A DNA stretch of 64,000 bases from contig JBFLJU010000001.1 in assembly GCA_040743155.1 (NCBI GenBank), positions 1,857,144 to 1,921,143 on the forward strand. Direction: 5' to 3'. This stretch comes from Cycloclasticus sp. GTDB taxonomy: Bacteria; Pseudomonadota; Gammaproteobacteria; Methylococcales; Cycloclasticaceae. Positions 56,523 through 64,000 of the stretch are shown here, piece after piece. A program made the position numbers and the translations under genes. The notes beneath the pieces are model-generated. The model did not search any database and had not been told where the DNA came from. It saw nothing but the letters and a program-made list of their open reading frames with translations. Positions within the stretch are counted from its first letter, which is position 1. Each line of letters begins with the position of its first letter.

Positions 56523-57841
56523 CAGTCTTTTTGCTCCACCGACTGACCCACCGTTACCATCACCATTTTATCCATCAAAATACGTCGCTGAAACGCCTGC
56601 GTTATTTGCTCTTGCGTGACCGCCTTTACCCTTTTTATGTAGCTGTTGAGGTAATCCAACGGTGTACCGCTCACCACGATGCCGACTACGTTACTTAGAA
56701 GTTTATTGTTACTGTCCAGTTTTAGCGCAAACCCACCAATGATATTCTTTTTAGCTGCGGTGAGTTCTTCTTCAGTTGGGCCATGCTCTATAAAATCTTG
56801 CAGTGTTTTTTTCACCGCATCCGATGCTTCTTTCACTTTCTCATTACGCGTTTGCAAGCCGATAAGGAAAGGGCCTTTTTGCACCATCGGGTGAAAATAA
56901 CTATAGGCACTGTACGCCAAGCCTCGCTCCTCGCGAATTTCTTTAACAATACGTGAACTAAAACCACTGCCACCAAGAATGTGATTACCGACATACAAGG
57001 CAAAGTAGTCGGGATCGTTATGCTTCAATACTGGCAAGCTGTACATTAAGTGTGTTTGTTGTGACGGGTACTCTTGGTGAATCGCTTCAGCCTCGGCTTG
57101 CACAGCCACTGAAGGTATCGCCCTCGCTGTCTCACCTGTCGCCAAGTCAGCAAGCAAATCCTTTACCATATGCTCCGCCTGCTCGCGTGACACGCCACCG
57201 ACAAGCACAACGACGAGATTATTCGCAACGTAGTAGCGTTGGTAAAATGTCTTTAGGTCGTTCAGCTGGATCTCGTTCACAGAACCTTCAACACCCTGTA
57301 TCGCGTTGGCATACGGGTGACCTTTAAACATCTGTTGATAAAGCGCTAGCTGGGCTAAGGTTCCGGGTGATTCTTCCCGCCGCTTAATACCCAATAAAGT
57401 GCGTTCTTTTTCACGCTTAAAATCTATTGCTGGGAAATCAGGCTTATTCACCAACTCCTTTAGAACACCCCATGATGTTTGTAAGGCACGTTTATCCGTG
57501 AGGCTTCTAAACGAAATGCTCGTAAAATCGCGCGAGGTAGAAACAGCTAATTCTGCCCCAACACTTTCAAACCGCTCGGCAATTTCTTGCGCGCTATAGC
57601 CAGCTGCGCCCTGATTAAGTAAGGCAGCGGTTAATGCCGCGACGCCTTTTTTCTCACCGTCTCTTGCACTACCGGCATCAAACACTAATCGAGCATCCAG
57701 AATGGGTAGCCCTTGCGTTGGCACAAAGTAAACTTTCGCGCCGTTATCTGTTTGCCAATGTTGAATAGTTGGAACCGCCACAGCCAACGTGCTAACGAGT
57801 AGCAGAATAAAACCAGAAAATACCTGAGCGTTAGTTCGCAT
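56522..57841 (-). CDS. M16 peptidase-like protein, catalytically inactive partner
   Basis: A 439-residue exported protein (signal peptide FSGFILLLVSTLAVAVPTIQ) with M16 folds. The zinc motif HxxEH is replaced (KKGVAALTAALLNQGAAGYS in that place), while the R/Y substrate-binding pair remains in ERGLAYSAYSYFHPMVQKGP. Such subunits pair with an active M16 protein to make a heterodimer. The active partner is the upstream gene, with which it overlaps by 11 bases. Localisation is periplasmic or membrane-attached. Substrate unknown. Confidence 0.9.
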   Translation of the reverse strand: MRTNAQVFSGFILLLVSTLAVAVPTIQHWQTDNGAKVYFVPTQGLPILDARLVFDAGSARDGEKKGVAALTAALLNQGAAGYSAQEIAERFESVGAELAVSTSRDFTSISFRSLTDKRALQTSWGVLKELVNKPDFPAIDFKREKERTLLGIKRREESPGTLAQLALYQQMFKGHPYANAIQGVEGSVNEIQLNDLKTFYQRYYVANNLVVVLVGGVSREQAEHMVKDLLADLATGETARAIPSVAVQAEAEAIHQEYPSQQTHLMYSLPVLKHNDPDYFALYVGNHILGGSGFSSRIVKEIREERGLAYSAYSYFHPMVQKGPFLIGLQTRNEKVKEASDAVKKTLQDFIEHGPTEEELTAAKKNIIGGFALKLDSNNKLLSNVVGIVVSGTPLDYLNSYIKRVKAVTQEQITQAFQRRILMDKMVMVTVGQSVEQKD

Positions 57842-59183
57842 GGCGCAACTCCTGCGGCAACATGTGCACCACGGTCAAATGATCTTCAATAAGGTACGTC
57901 TTAGCCACTGCGCGCACTTGTTCTGCCGTAACCGCTTTCACCTTATCAACGTACTCATCAGCTTTTCGCCAACCAATACCGACTGTTTCCAACATACCTA
58001 ATTGCATCCCTTGATAAAAATTCGAATCTTTTTCGTACACCGACGAAGCGATCACTTGTGCCTTAATCCTATTCAATTCTTTTTGCTCCACCAAATCAGT
58101 TTGCAGCTTAGCCACTTGCCCGAGTATCGCAGTCTCAAGTTGTTCAGCACTCATGCCTTGCACCGGTGAGCCATCAAATAAGAACAAGGTGGGTAAACGC
58201 GCATTCATGTCATAACCGGCACTAACGTTAGAGGCTACTTGCGAACCACGTACTAAGTTTGACGCTAATCTGGCACTCCTACCACCGCTTAAAATACCTG
58301 ATAACACCTCCAGTGCATACACATCGGCGTCATCCTCAACTGAGTTGAGTACCGGCACTTTATAACCCATTAATAAATAGGGTACTTTTGCTTGCTGCTT
58401 AATAATGCTCCGCCGAACACCTACTTGAGGAACTTCAACTCGTTTTTTAACCGCTTTAAAAACCGCCTGCGGAATGGGGCCAAAGTATCTTTCTGCCAGC
58501 TCAAATACCCGCTCTGCTTGAACATCACCGACGATGACTAAGGTTGCATTATTCGGTGAATACCATTGCTTATACCAATCCGCTAAATCCGTTAGCGTCA
58601 TATCGGCTAAATCCTGCATCCAACCGATAATAGGATTTCTATAAGGACTACTCGTATAAGCTAACGCTTTAAAGTACTCATAGGTTTGCCCTTGCGGCTT
58701 ATCTTCGGTGCGCATACGTCGCTCTTCCATCACCACTTGTAGCTCTTTCACAAACTCTTTTTCTTGAAGCTTAAGTTTTTGCATCCGCTCCGCCTCGAGC
58801 TTTATGCTCACCTCAAGACGCGAGGCTTCCATTGTTTGAAAATAGGCGGTGTAGTCGGCACCGGTAAATGCATTTTCACGCCCACCATTTTCAGCAATTA
58901 TTTTAGAAAACTCACCCGGCTCAAGGTTATCGGTCCCTTGAAACATCATGTGCTCTAATACATGAGATAAACCGGTTATCCCATCGTGCTCATAGCTCGC
59001 CCCTACTTTATACCAAATTTGTGACACCATAACGGGGGCTCGATGGTCTTCCTTAACCAGTACTTTTAAGCCATTTTTTAGCACTTTTTCGTGTACCATA
59101 TTAGGCAGATTTTCTGGCGAGGCAAAACTGTTCGACGAATAAACAATATTCAGAATAAAAAGCGCTGCAGATAACTTTCTCAT
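57831..59183 (-). CDS. M16 zinc peptidase, active subunit
   Basis: A 450-residue exported insulinase-family peptidase (signal peptide AALFILNIVYSSNSFASPEN). The inverted zinc motif HxxEH is intact in GLSHVLEHMMFQGTDNLEPG, with the second glutamate in a MEERRMRTED region further on. The gene is divergent from ftsY across 75 bases. Together with the inactive partner it forms a peptidase pair next to rsmD and ftsY, as in Pseudomonas. A role in envelope protein or peptide turnover is likely but the substrate is unknown. Confidence 0.93.
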   Translation of the reverse strand: MRKLSAALFILNIVYSSNSFASPENLPNMVHEKVLKNGLKVLVKEDHRAPVMVSQIWYKVGASYEHDGITGLSHVLEHMMFQGTDNLEPGEFSKIIAENGGRENAFTGADYTAYFQTMEASRLEVSIKLEAERMQKLKLQEKEFVKELQVVMEERRMRTEDKPQGQTYEYFKALAYTSSPYRNPIIGWMQDLADMTLTDLADWYKQWYSPNNATLVIVGDVQAERVFELAERYFGPIPQAVFKAVKKRVEVPQVGVRRSIIKQQAKVPYLLMGYKVPVLNSVEDDADVYALEVLSGILSGGRSARLASNLVRGSQVASNVSAGYDMNARLPTLFLFDGSPVQGMSAEQLETAILGQVAKLQTDLVEQKELNRIKAQVIASSVYEKDSNFYQGMQLGMLETVGIGWRKADEYVDKVKAVTAEQVRAVAKTYLIEDHLTVVHMLPQELRHAN

Positions 59184-59258
59184 TTTGTTCTCACATAACC
59201 TTAAACGAATTTAAAACAGGGATTTTACGACAAAATTCCCTCGGAAAGACACAATATC

Positions 59259-60257
59259 ATGTTTGGATTTGGCAAGAAAAAAGACAACGATGCTCCAAAG
59301 CACGCTCCAGTCGAAAAATCTAAAGAAGGTTTTTTTGGGCGCTTAAAGAATCAACTTTCAAAAACACGTAGCGGCCTAACCGGCGGCTTAGGCAACTTAT
59401 TTTTAGGCAAAAAACAAATTGATGATGATTTGTTTGAAGAGTTAGAGATGCTACTGCTGATGGCTGATGTTGGCATCGAAGCGACGCAACAGATTATTAG
59501 CAACCTCACCGAGCGCGTTGCTCGCAAGCAGCTGTCAGATCCGCAAGCGTTAACACAAGCACTGCAAGAAGAAATGCTCTCGATTCTAGAGCCTAACCAG
59601 CAAGCTTTAAAGATTCCTGAGAGTGACGAGCCCTTCGTCATTTTAGTTGTTGGCGTCAACGGCATGGGCAAAACAACAACCATCGGCAAGCTTGCTAAGC
59701 GCCTTCAGGCTGAAGGTAAAAGCGTCATGCTGGCTGCTGGCGACACCTTCAGAGCCGCCGCTATTGAACAACTTCAAGAATGGGGAAAACGTAACGATAT
59801 TGACGTTGTCGCCCAGCATACAGGTGCCGATTCGGCCTCCGTTATTTACGATGCCTTTGAAAAAGCAAAAGCTCGCAAGATTGATGTTCTACTCGCAGAC
59901 ACTGCCGGTCGCTTGCATACTCAAACAAACTTGATGAACGAATTAAGTAAAATTAACCGCGTCATCAAGAAAATTGATGAAAGTGCGCCGCATGAAACCA
60001 TGCTCGTGGTGGATGCCGGTACCGGGCAAAACGCATTGGCTCAGGCAAAAAACTTCGACAAAGCCACGCCTCTTACGGGTATCACCTTAACCAAGCTTGA
60101 TGGCACAGCCAAAGGCGGCATTATTTTCGCCATGGCTAACCAATTTAAACTGCCCATTCGCTTTATAGGTATTGGTGAAGGCATCGATGATTTACGCCCA
60201 TTTAATGCCTCAGAATTCACCAGCGCTTTATTTGAAAAGTCAGACCACGACGCTTAA
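59259..60257 (+). CDS. ftsY: Signal recognition particle receptor FtsY
   Basis: GTPase that docks ribosome-SRP complexes at the inner membrane. The short charged A domain (KKKDNDAPKHAPVEKSKEGF) precedes the N domain and the G domain with VVGVNGMGKTTTIGKLAKRL, DTFRAAAIEQLQEWGKR, LLADTAGRLHTQTNLMNEL and TKLDGTAKGGIIFAMA. At 332 residues the A domain is much shorter than in E. coli, as in many related bacteria. It leads the ftsYEX operon; ftsE follows after 6 bases. Confidence 0.97.
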   Translation: MFGFGKKKDNDAPKHAPVEKSKEGFFGRLKNQLSKTRSGLTGGLGNLFLGKKQIDDDLFEELEMLLLMADVGIEATQQIISNLTERVARKQLSDPQALTQALQEEMLSILEPNQQALKIPESDEPFVILVVGVNGMGKTTTIGKLAKRLQAEGKSVMLAAGDTFRAAAIEQLQEWGKRNDIDVVAQHTGADSASVIYDAFEKAKARKIDVLLADTAGRLHTQTNLMNELSKINRVIKKIDESAPHETMLVVDAGTGQNALAQAKNFDKATPLTGITLTKLDGTAKGGIIFAMANQFKLPIRFIGIGEGIDDLRPFNASEFTSALFEKSDHDA

Positions 60258-60263
60258 TTCGCT

Positions 60264-60926
60264 ATGCTCCAATTTATTAACGTTAGCAAACGATACCCTG
60301 GCGGCGCTGATGCACTTAGAAACGTTAATTTTGAATTAAAAAAAGGTGAGATGGCTTTTCTTACCGGACACTCTGGTGCAGGTAAAAGTACGTTACTAAA
60401 ACTGATTGCCATTCTTGAACGCAGCACTCAGGGCCAAGTAATGTTGGATAACCAGAATATCGGCCGTATTTCAAAACACCATGTGCCGTACGCCCGCCGT
60501 AAAATCGGCATGATCTTTCAAGATCACCGCTTGCTACATGATCGCACCGTCTTTGATAATGTTGCCCTACCGCTTATTATTGCAGGCCTTGACCGCCATG
60601 ACATCCAACGACGTGTTCGCGCTGCTCTCGATAAGGTTGGGCTACTCGGCAAAGAGCAACGCTACCCGATCACCCTATCCGGCGGCGAACAACAACGTAT
60701 TGGCATAGCACGCGCCGTGGTGAACAGACCGCCAATGATCTTAGCCGACGAACCAACGGGCAACCTTGACCCTGCATTATCTGAAGAAATCATGCAATTA
60801 TTTGAACAGTTCAATCAAGTCGGTGTAACCGTGCTCATTGCTAGCCATGATGTTTCTCTTATTCAGCAAATGGGCTATCGAACACTGCAACTTTCACGCG
60901 GTGAAATGGTGAATCATCATGGCTAG
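60264..60926 (+). CDS. ftsE: Cell-division ATP-binding protein FtsE
   Basis: A 220-residue ABC ATPase that works with FtsX to activate septal murein hydrolases. [20 protein letters not shown] is Walker [21 protein letters not shown] the signature and [20 protein letters not shown] Walker [21 protein letters not shown] is the FtsE-type Q-loop region. It overlaps ftsX by 8 bases. Confidence 0.97.
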   Translation: MLQFINVSKRYPGGADALRNVNFELKKGEMAFLTGHSGAGKSTLLKLIAILERSTQGQVMLDNQNIGRISKHHVPYARRKIGMIFQDHRLLHDRTVFDNVALPLIIAGLDRHDIQRRVRAALDKVGLLGKEQRYPITLSGGEQQRIGIARAVVNRPPMILADEPTGNLDPALSEEIMQLFEQFNQVGVTVLIASHDVSLIQQMGYRTLQLSRGEMVNHHG

Positions 60927-61878
60927 TCGCCGTAGCAATCTTCAACGCCCCACAAGCCGATTCAACCTACGCTCGTATCTGTTGATACACCTACACACTT
61001 TTTTTGCCAGTCTTGGGCGTTTTTCAAGAGCACCTTTCAATTTCATGATGACGGTCAGCGTTATCGCCATTACCCTGTCTCTGCCATCTGGCTTGTTGGT
61101 CTCCATTAGTAATTTCCAATCGCTGAGCGGTCAGATTGACCTAAACAATAATATCTCTCTTTTTCTTAACCAATCCGTCACCCTTGAACACGCCACGGAA
61201 TTATCAAGCGCTTTAAAGCATAACGAGAAAATACAACAAGCCGTTTTAATTGATAAACAATCCGCATTGGAAGAGTTCCGCCAATACAGCGGATTCGGCT
61301 CGGCGATCAGCGCGCTTGGAGACAACCCGTTACCGCACGTCATTCAAATAACACCCATTGCAGATATTGATAACCAAGCAGCGCTTCAATCATTAATTAA
61401 CGAACTCAAGCAACGAGCAGACATCCAATTAATACAAATGGATATGGGCTGGCTGGATCGCTTAAATGGCATTCTCAATATCGCCCAGCGCGGTGTGAGT
61501 ATTATTACTATTTTATTGGGTTTTGCTGTGCTGCTGATCGTCAGTAACACCATTCGACTTGAACTTCAAAACCGACGAGACGAAATTGATATTACCCGAC
61601 TTGTCGGTGCGACACGCGCCTTTATTATGCGCCCATTCATTTACAGCGGCTTTTGGTATGGCTTTCTTGGTGGTGTGTTTGCTTGCCTACTGGTCAACTT
61701 ATCCATTTGGCTTATCGATGGCCCAACAAGCTCATTAGCTACTTTATACAACAGCTCCTTCAACCTTTCCTTTATGTCATTCGGGCATGCGGTGTTATGG
61801 ATATTATTCTCTATTTCATTAGGAATAACCGGCTCTTGGGTCGTCGTTAGCCGTTATTTATCTGATTTAGAAAGCTGA
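60919..61878 (+). CDS. ftsX: Cell-division membrane protein FtsX
   Basis: A 319-residue partner of FtsE with four transmembrane helices: one near residues 45-68, and three in the C-terminal half (IITILLGFAVLLIVSNTIRL, FWYGFLGGVFACLLVNLSIW, ILFSISLGITGSWVVVSRYL). The extracytoplasmic region between helix 1 and 2 recruits hydrolase activators. The cytoplasmic coupling segment NRRDEIDITRLVGATRAFIM is conserved. In most relatives rpoH follows; here a 379-base non-coding gap and a chemoreceptor gene come next. Confidence 0.96.
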   Translation: MASRRSNLQRPTSRFNLRSYLLIHLHTFFASLGRFSRAPFNFMMTVSVIAITLSLPSGLLVSISNFQSLSGQIDLNNNISLFLNQSVTLEHATELSSALKHNEKIQQAVLIDKQSALEEFRQYSGFGSAISALGDNPLPHVIQITPIADIDNQAALQSLINELKQRADIQLIQMDMGWLDRLNGILNIAQRGVSIITILLGFAVLLIVSNTIRLELQNRRDEIDITRLVGATRAFIMRPFIYSGFWYGFLGGVFACLLVNLSIWLIDGPTSSLATLYNSSFNLSFMSFGHAVLWILFSISLGITGSWVVVSRYLSDLES

Positions 61879-62217
61879 CGTTTCTAGCCACAGGCAGACC
61901 GAAAGCACCGGCGGTAGTCTTTTTGAGCAATTAGGCGATATAGCCAGTTAGCTCAAGTAAAACCTCGGTTGAGATATAAAGATTGAATGAATCATAAGGA
62001 CTTTTTCAAAAAAGCCCCAGTGATCGGCCGAATAAGGTCCTGTTTACGCCTTTGAGTTAGCTACCTGAAATCTTGCAAAAAGCGCTGTTCAACTTCGTCT
62101 TTCTTTAGGCCATTGCCCAATCCAAAGCTGTCTATATTTATCACGTTAAGAGCAGGCTGGTGGCAGCGTATTTCACCAAAATACGTTATTTATTAATGAT
62201 GCATAAGAAAAATGAAA
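61879..62217. other. Non-coding stretch after ftsX
   Basis: No convincing gene is seen between the ftsX stop and the chemoreceptor terminator. The only features are an inverted repeat CGTATTT-CACCA-AAATACG at 62167-62185 followed by an AT-rich run, which may be a weak terminator for ftsYEX, and a 42-codon open stretch on the minus strand without a good start. The expected rpoH gene is absent. Confidence 0.6.
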
Positions 62218-62238
62218 CGCCCCTTTTTTAAAGGGGCG
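62218..62238 (-). terminator. Intrinsic terminator of the chemoreceptor gene
   Basis: Stem CGCCCCTTT / AAAGGGGCG with a three-base loop lies 20 bases past the stop codon. Read on the minus strand it is followed by a T-rich run (TTTCATTTTTC), as expected for a terminator. Confidence 0.8.
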
Positions 62239-62257
62239 GTAATCCATAGCTGGGCTT

Positions 62258-63880
62258 TTAACCTAACTTAAATTGCGAAGTAGTGTGTTGTAAGCTCTCT
62301 GAAAAAGAAGTGAGTTTTTCAACAATCCCTTCAACCTCTTGAATGTTAAGACGAGTAGCTTCAACAGAGTTGATCATCACACTCATATTCACCATCACTG
62401 TATTTGCTACGGTTGCTTGCTCTTTCGTACTGGAAGAAATATCACTGCTCAATGTGGAAATGCCAAATACTTGCTGCTGAATACTACTTAATGCATCACC
62501 CGCAATTCGTGTTTGTTCGGCATTATTTTTTGACTTTTCAGTCGCAGAGACCATCGACTCAACAGATTGCTGAGCTGCATTACTGAGCTTAACGACTAGC
62601 TCTTTAATATTATTAGTCGCCTCGGAAGTCCTTGACGCTAACGTTCGAACCTCATCGGCCACCACCGCAAATCCGCGCCCATGTTCCCCTGCTCTAGCCG
62701 CTTCAATGGCAGCATTTAACGCGAGCAGATTGGTTTGATCAGAAATATCATCAATAACGTTAAGGAATTGATCTACGTCCTTGGCATCGTTAGCGAGTGT
62801 ATTGATTAAGATCGTCGCTTGATCCATTTCATGGTTGAGCGCATTAGAGATTTCTATCGTGCTATTAATAATAGCCTGGCCTTTTTTGACTTCATTTTCA
62901 ACCTGCTTAGTTGAATCGACCGCTTTACTAGCATTATCAGCCATGCCATGAACATTTTCCTGCATTTCATGCATCGCCTGATTAACAGTAGAAACTTCAC
63001 TTTCTTGCTCATTCGTTAATAAATTAACCGCGCTCATCTTTCCTTTAAGGTCGTTAGAGGCGCTACTCAGTGGGTTCGCTACACTCACAACATCAGATAT
63101 AGAAGAGCGCAAAAGCTTCATAAATTTATTAAAGTGAGTTGATAATTGCCCAAGCTCATCTGTGCCGCTAACATTCAACTGCTGATTTAAGTCACCTTCA
63201 CCGTTAGATAAATCTAACAAAGATCCCGCAATATCACCGGCCGCTTTCACGATATTCCTACTAACGAATGTAGCGATAAAAATCATCATTGCTAAAAGAA
63301 CAATACCAATAATAATTGTTGTATAAATAGATTTCTCAGAAGAATCAATAGAGTTACTAATCACTTTGCGGAAAGAGAGATCTGTATCTTTTTGATAAGC
63401 TAAAACGCCTTCAGTTAATTGTTCATACAACTTTGCTTTGACCCCTGCCTTCGCCGTAATTTTCTCAAAATCTATCTCTTCACTGAGCATTGCAGTTGCA
63501 ATATCAACATTGAGGGCTTCATATTGGTTAAGGCGCTTTTTAATTTGCTTTAATGAGGCGGCAGATTTTGGGTCAAATTTAATTAACTCATCAATATTTT
63601 TTTTAATTAATCGATTGGTCGCCCCCGCCTGATCAAGCAATTCCGCCTCGGCCGTCGAAACGGCTTGGGTATAAAGCTCTTCTACACGTTGAATTTGCAG
63701 GCTATTTTCATTAGATAGTCTAATTAAAGGATAGATATTAGTCTGTAAATTATTCAGGTTTGATTTAACCTGGTTTGCCCCATAGATGCTAACAGCCAAA
63801 GTCACTAAAAAAGTGGTGACCGCCAGAGCAGTAATAAGAGCAATTTTATAAGATAGTTTTAAATTATTGAGAGAAAACAT
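62258..63880 (-). CDS. Methyl-accepting chemotaxis protein
   Basis: A 540-residue inner-membrane chemoreceptor. Helix 1 is near residues 13-33 ([20 protein letters not shown]), a periplasmic four-helix-bundle-like sensor covers about 35-188, helix 2 is near 189-209 ([20 protein letters not shown]), and a HAMP domain follows (about 210-265). The signalling tip is [20 protein letters not shown] followed by [20 protein letters not shown], the invariant hairpin that contacts CheA and CheW. The sensor ligand is unknown. No chemotaxis operon is adjacent. Its C-terminus (TSQFKLG) lacks a CheR-binding NWETF tail. Confidence 0.95.
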   Translation of the reverse strand: MFSLNNLKLSYKIALITALAVTTFLVTLAVSIYGANQVKSNLNNLQTNIYPLIRLSNENSLQIQRVEELYTQAVSTAEAELLDQAGATNRLIKKNIDELIKFDPKSAASLKQIKKRLNQYEALNVDIATAMLSEEIDFEKITAKAGVKAKLYEQLTEGVLAYQKDTDLSFRKVISNSIDSSEKSIYTTIIIGIVLLAMMIFIATFVSRNIVKAAGDIAGSLLDLSNGEGDLNQQLNVSGTDELGQLSTHFNKFMKLLRSSISDVVSVANPLSSASNDLKGKMSAVNLLTNEQESEVSTVNQAMHEMQENVHGMADNASKAVDSTKQVENEVKKGQAIINSTIEISNALNHEMDQATILINTLANDAKDVDQFLNVIDDISDQTNLLALNAAIEAARAGEHGRGFAVVADEVRTLASRTSEATNNIKELVVKLSNAAQQSVESMVSATEKSKNNAEQTRIAGDALSSIQQQVFGISTLSSDISSSTKEQATVANTVMVNMSVMINSVEATRLNIQEVEGIVEKLTSFSESLQHTTSQFKLG

Positions 63881-64000
63881 GATTTTCTTACCTTCGGTAA
63901 TAGCAAACTTTAATAGATCATACTTTCGTTACTCACCTCCCCTCAACAAAAAGAGAGGAGGCGATAACGATTTTTTTTAAACGTTTAGTTTAAAACGTAC

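Noticed and set aside
62064-62195. 42-codon open stretch on the minus strand with a protein-like composition in the gap after ftsX
   Set aside because: It has no good start codon or ribosome site, is short enough to be chance, and I recognise no family. It might be a gene remnant but this cannot be supported.
63936-63978. Hairpin CCTCCCCTC / GAGAGGAGG followed by a T8 run on the plus strand
   Set aside because: The T run lies nine bases past the stem and no plus-strand gene precedes it, so a terminator is unlikely. It is in the untranslated region upstream of the chemoreceptor gene, with no clear role.

Overview
The window reads as ordinary chromosome of a moderately AT-leaning marine-type gammaproteobacterium. 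Three blocks keep the gene order I remember from Pseudomonas: glnE-ilvE-waaF-waaC followed by mig-14 and a PIG-L deacetylase; the M16 peptidase pair-rsmD-coaD-ferredoxin-ggt cluster; and ftsY-ftsE-ftsX. Together with toluene/biphenyl-type ring-hydroxylating dioxygenase genes and meta-cleavage pathway genes this suggests an obligate or specialised aromatic-hydrocarbon degrader such as Cycloclasticus. That genus assignment is inference. I saw no rRNA, tRNA, CRISPR array, insertion sequence or phage gene.

Layout. 0-6 kb: 5' part of aspS with an FmdB-type zinc ribbon gene upstream, pyrC, mlaA, rnt, grxD and an isolated hydantoinase B subunit. 6-14.5 kb: arginine and branched-chain amino acid synthesis (argD, argF, an SH3 membrane protein, ilvD, argE, and an unusual argA carrying an N-terminal DNA-binding domain), then cpdA. 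14.5-19.7 kb: rppH, a HAD phosphatase, tag, cysG, an alpha/beta hydrolase and a WD40-like lipoprotein. 19.7-29.4 kb, minus strand: lipopolysaccharide core and envelope-modification genes downstream of glnE-ilvE. 29.5-34.4 kb: a GGDEF-EAL protein, a copper-type P-ATPase and a small membrane protein.

34.5-42.9 kb is an aromatic catabolism block: a BphK-type glutathione transferase, hydroxymuconic semialdehyde dehydrogenase, a drug/metabolite-type permease, dioxygenase alpha and beta subunits, and an opposing operon of epoxide-hydrolase-like protein, meta-cleavage hydrolase, HpaH/HpcG-type hydratase and HpaI-type aldolase. No ferredoxin, reductase, dihydrodiol dehydrogenase or extradiol dioxygenase is present, so the pathway must be completed from elsewhere. 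43-50.6 kb: a DUF1269-like protein, hydantoinase A (partner of the B subunit 38 kb away), a Gld-like ABC export cluster, and mutM. 50.7-53 kb: a four-gene operon of two paired DUF1538 membrane proteins, a PII-like protein and a twin-CBS protein, a good candidate for an uncharacterised nucleotide-regulated transporter. 53-62 kb: ggt to the M16 peptidases on the minus strand, then ftsYEX. The window ends with a methyl-accepting chemotaxis protein.

Most noteworthy: the HTH-ArgA fusion with a promoter-overlapping dyad and apparently leaderless start; the DUF1538/PII-like/CBS operon; the incomplete, mixed-type aromatic pathway with a repeated operator-like motif; and a C5-tract frame break at the 5' end of the GGDEF-EAL gene.
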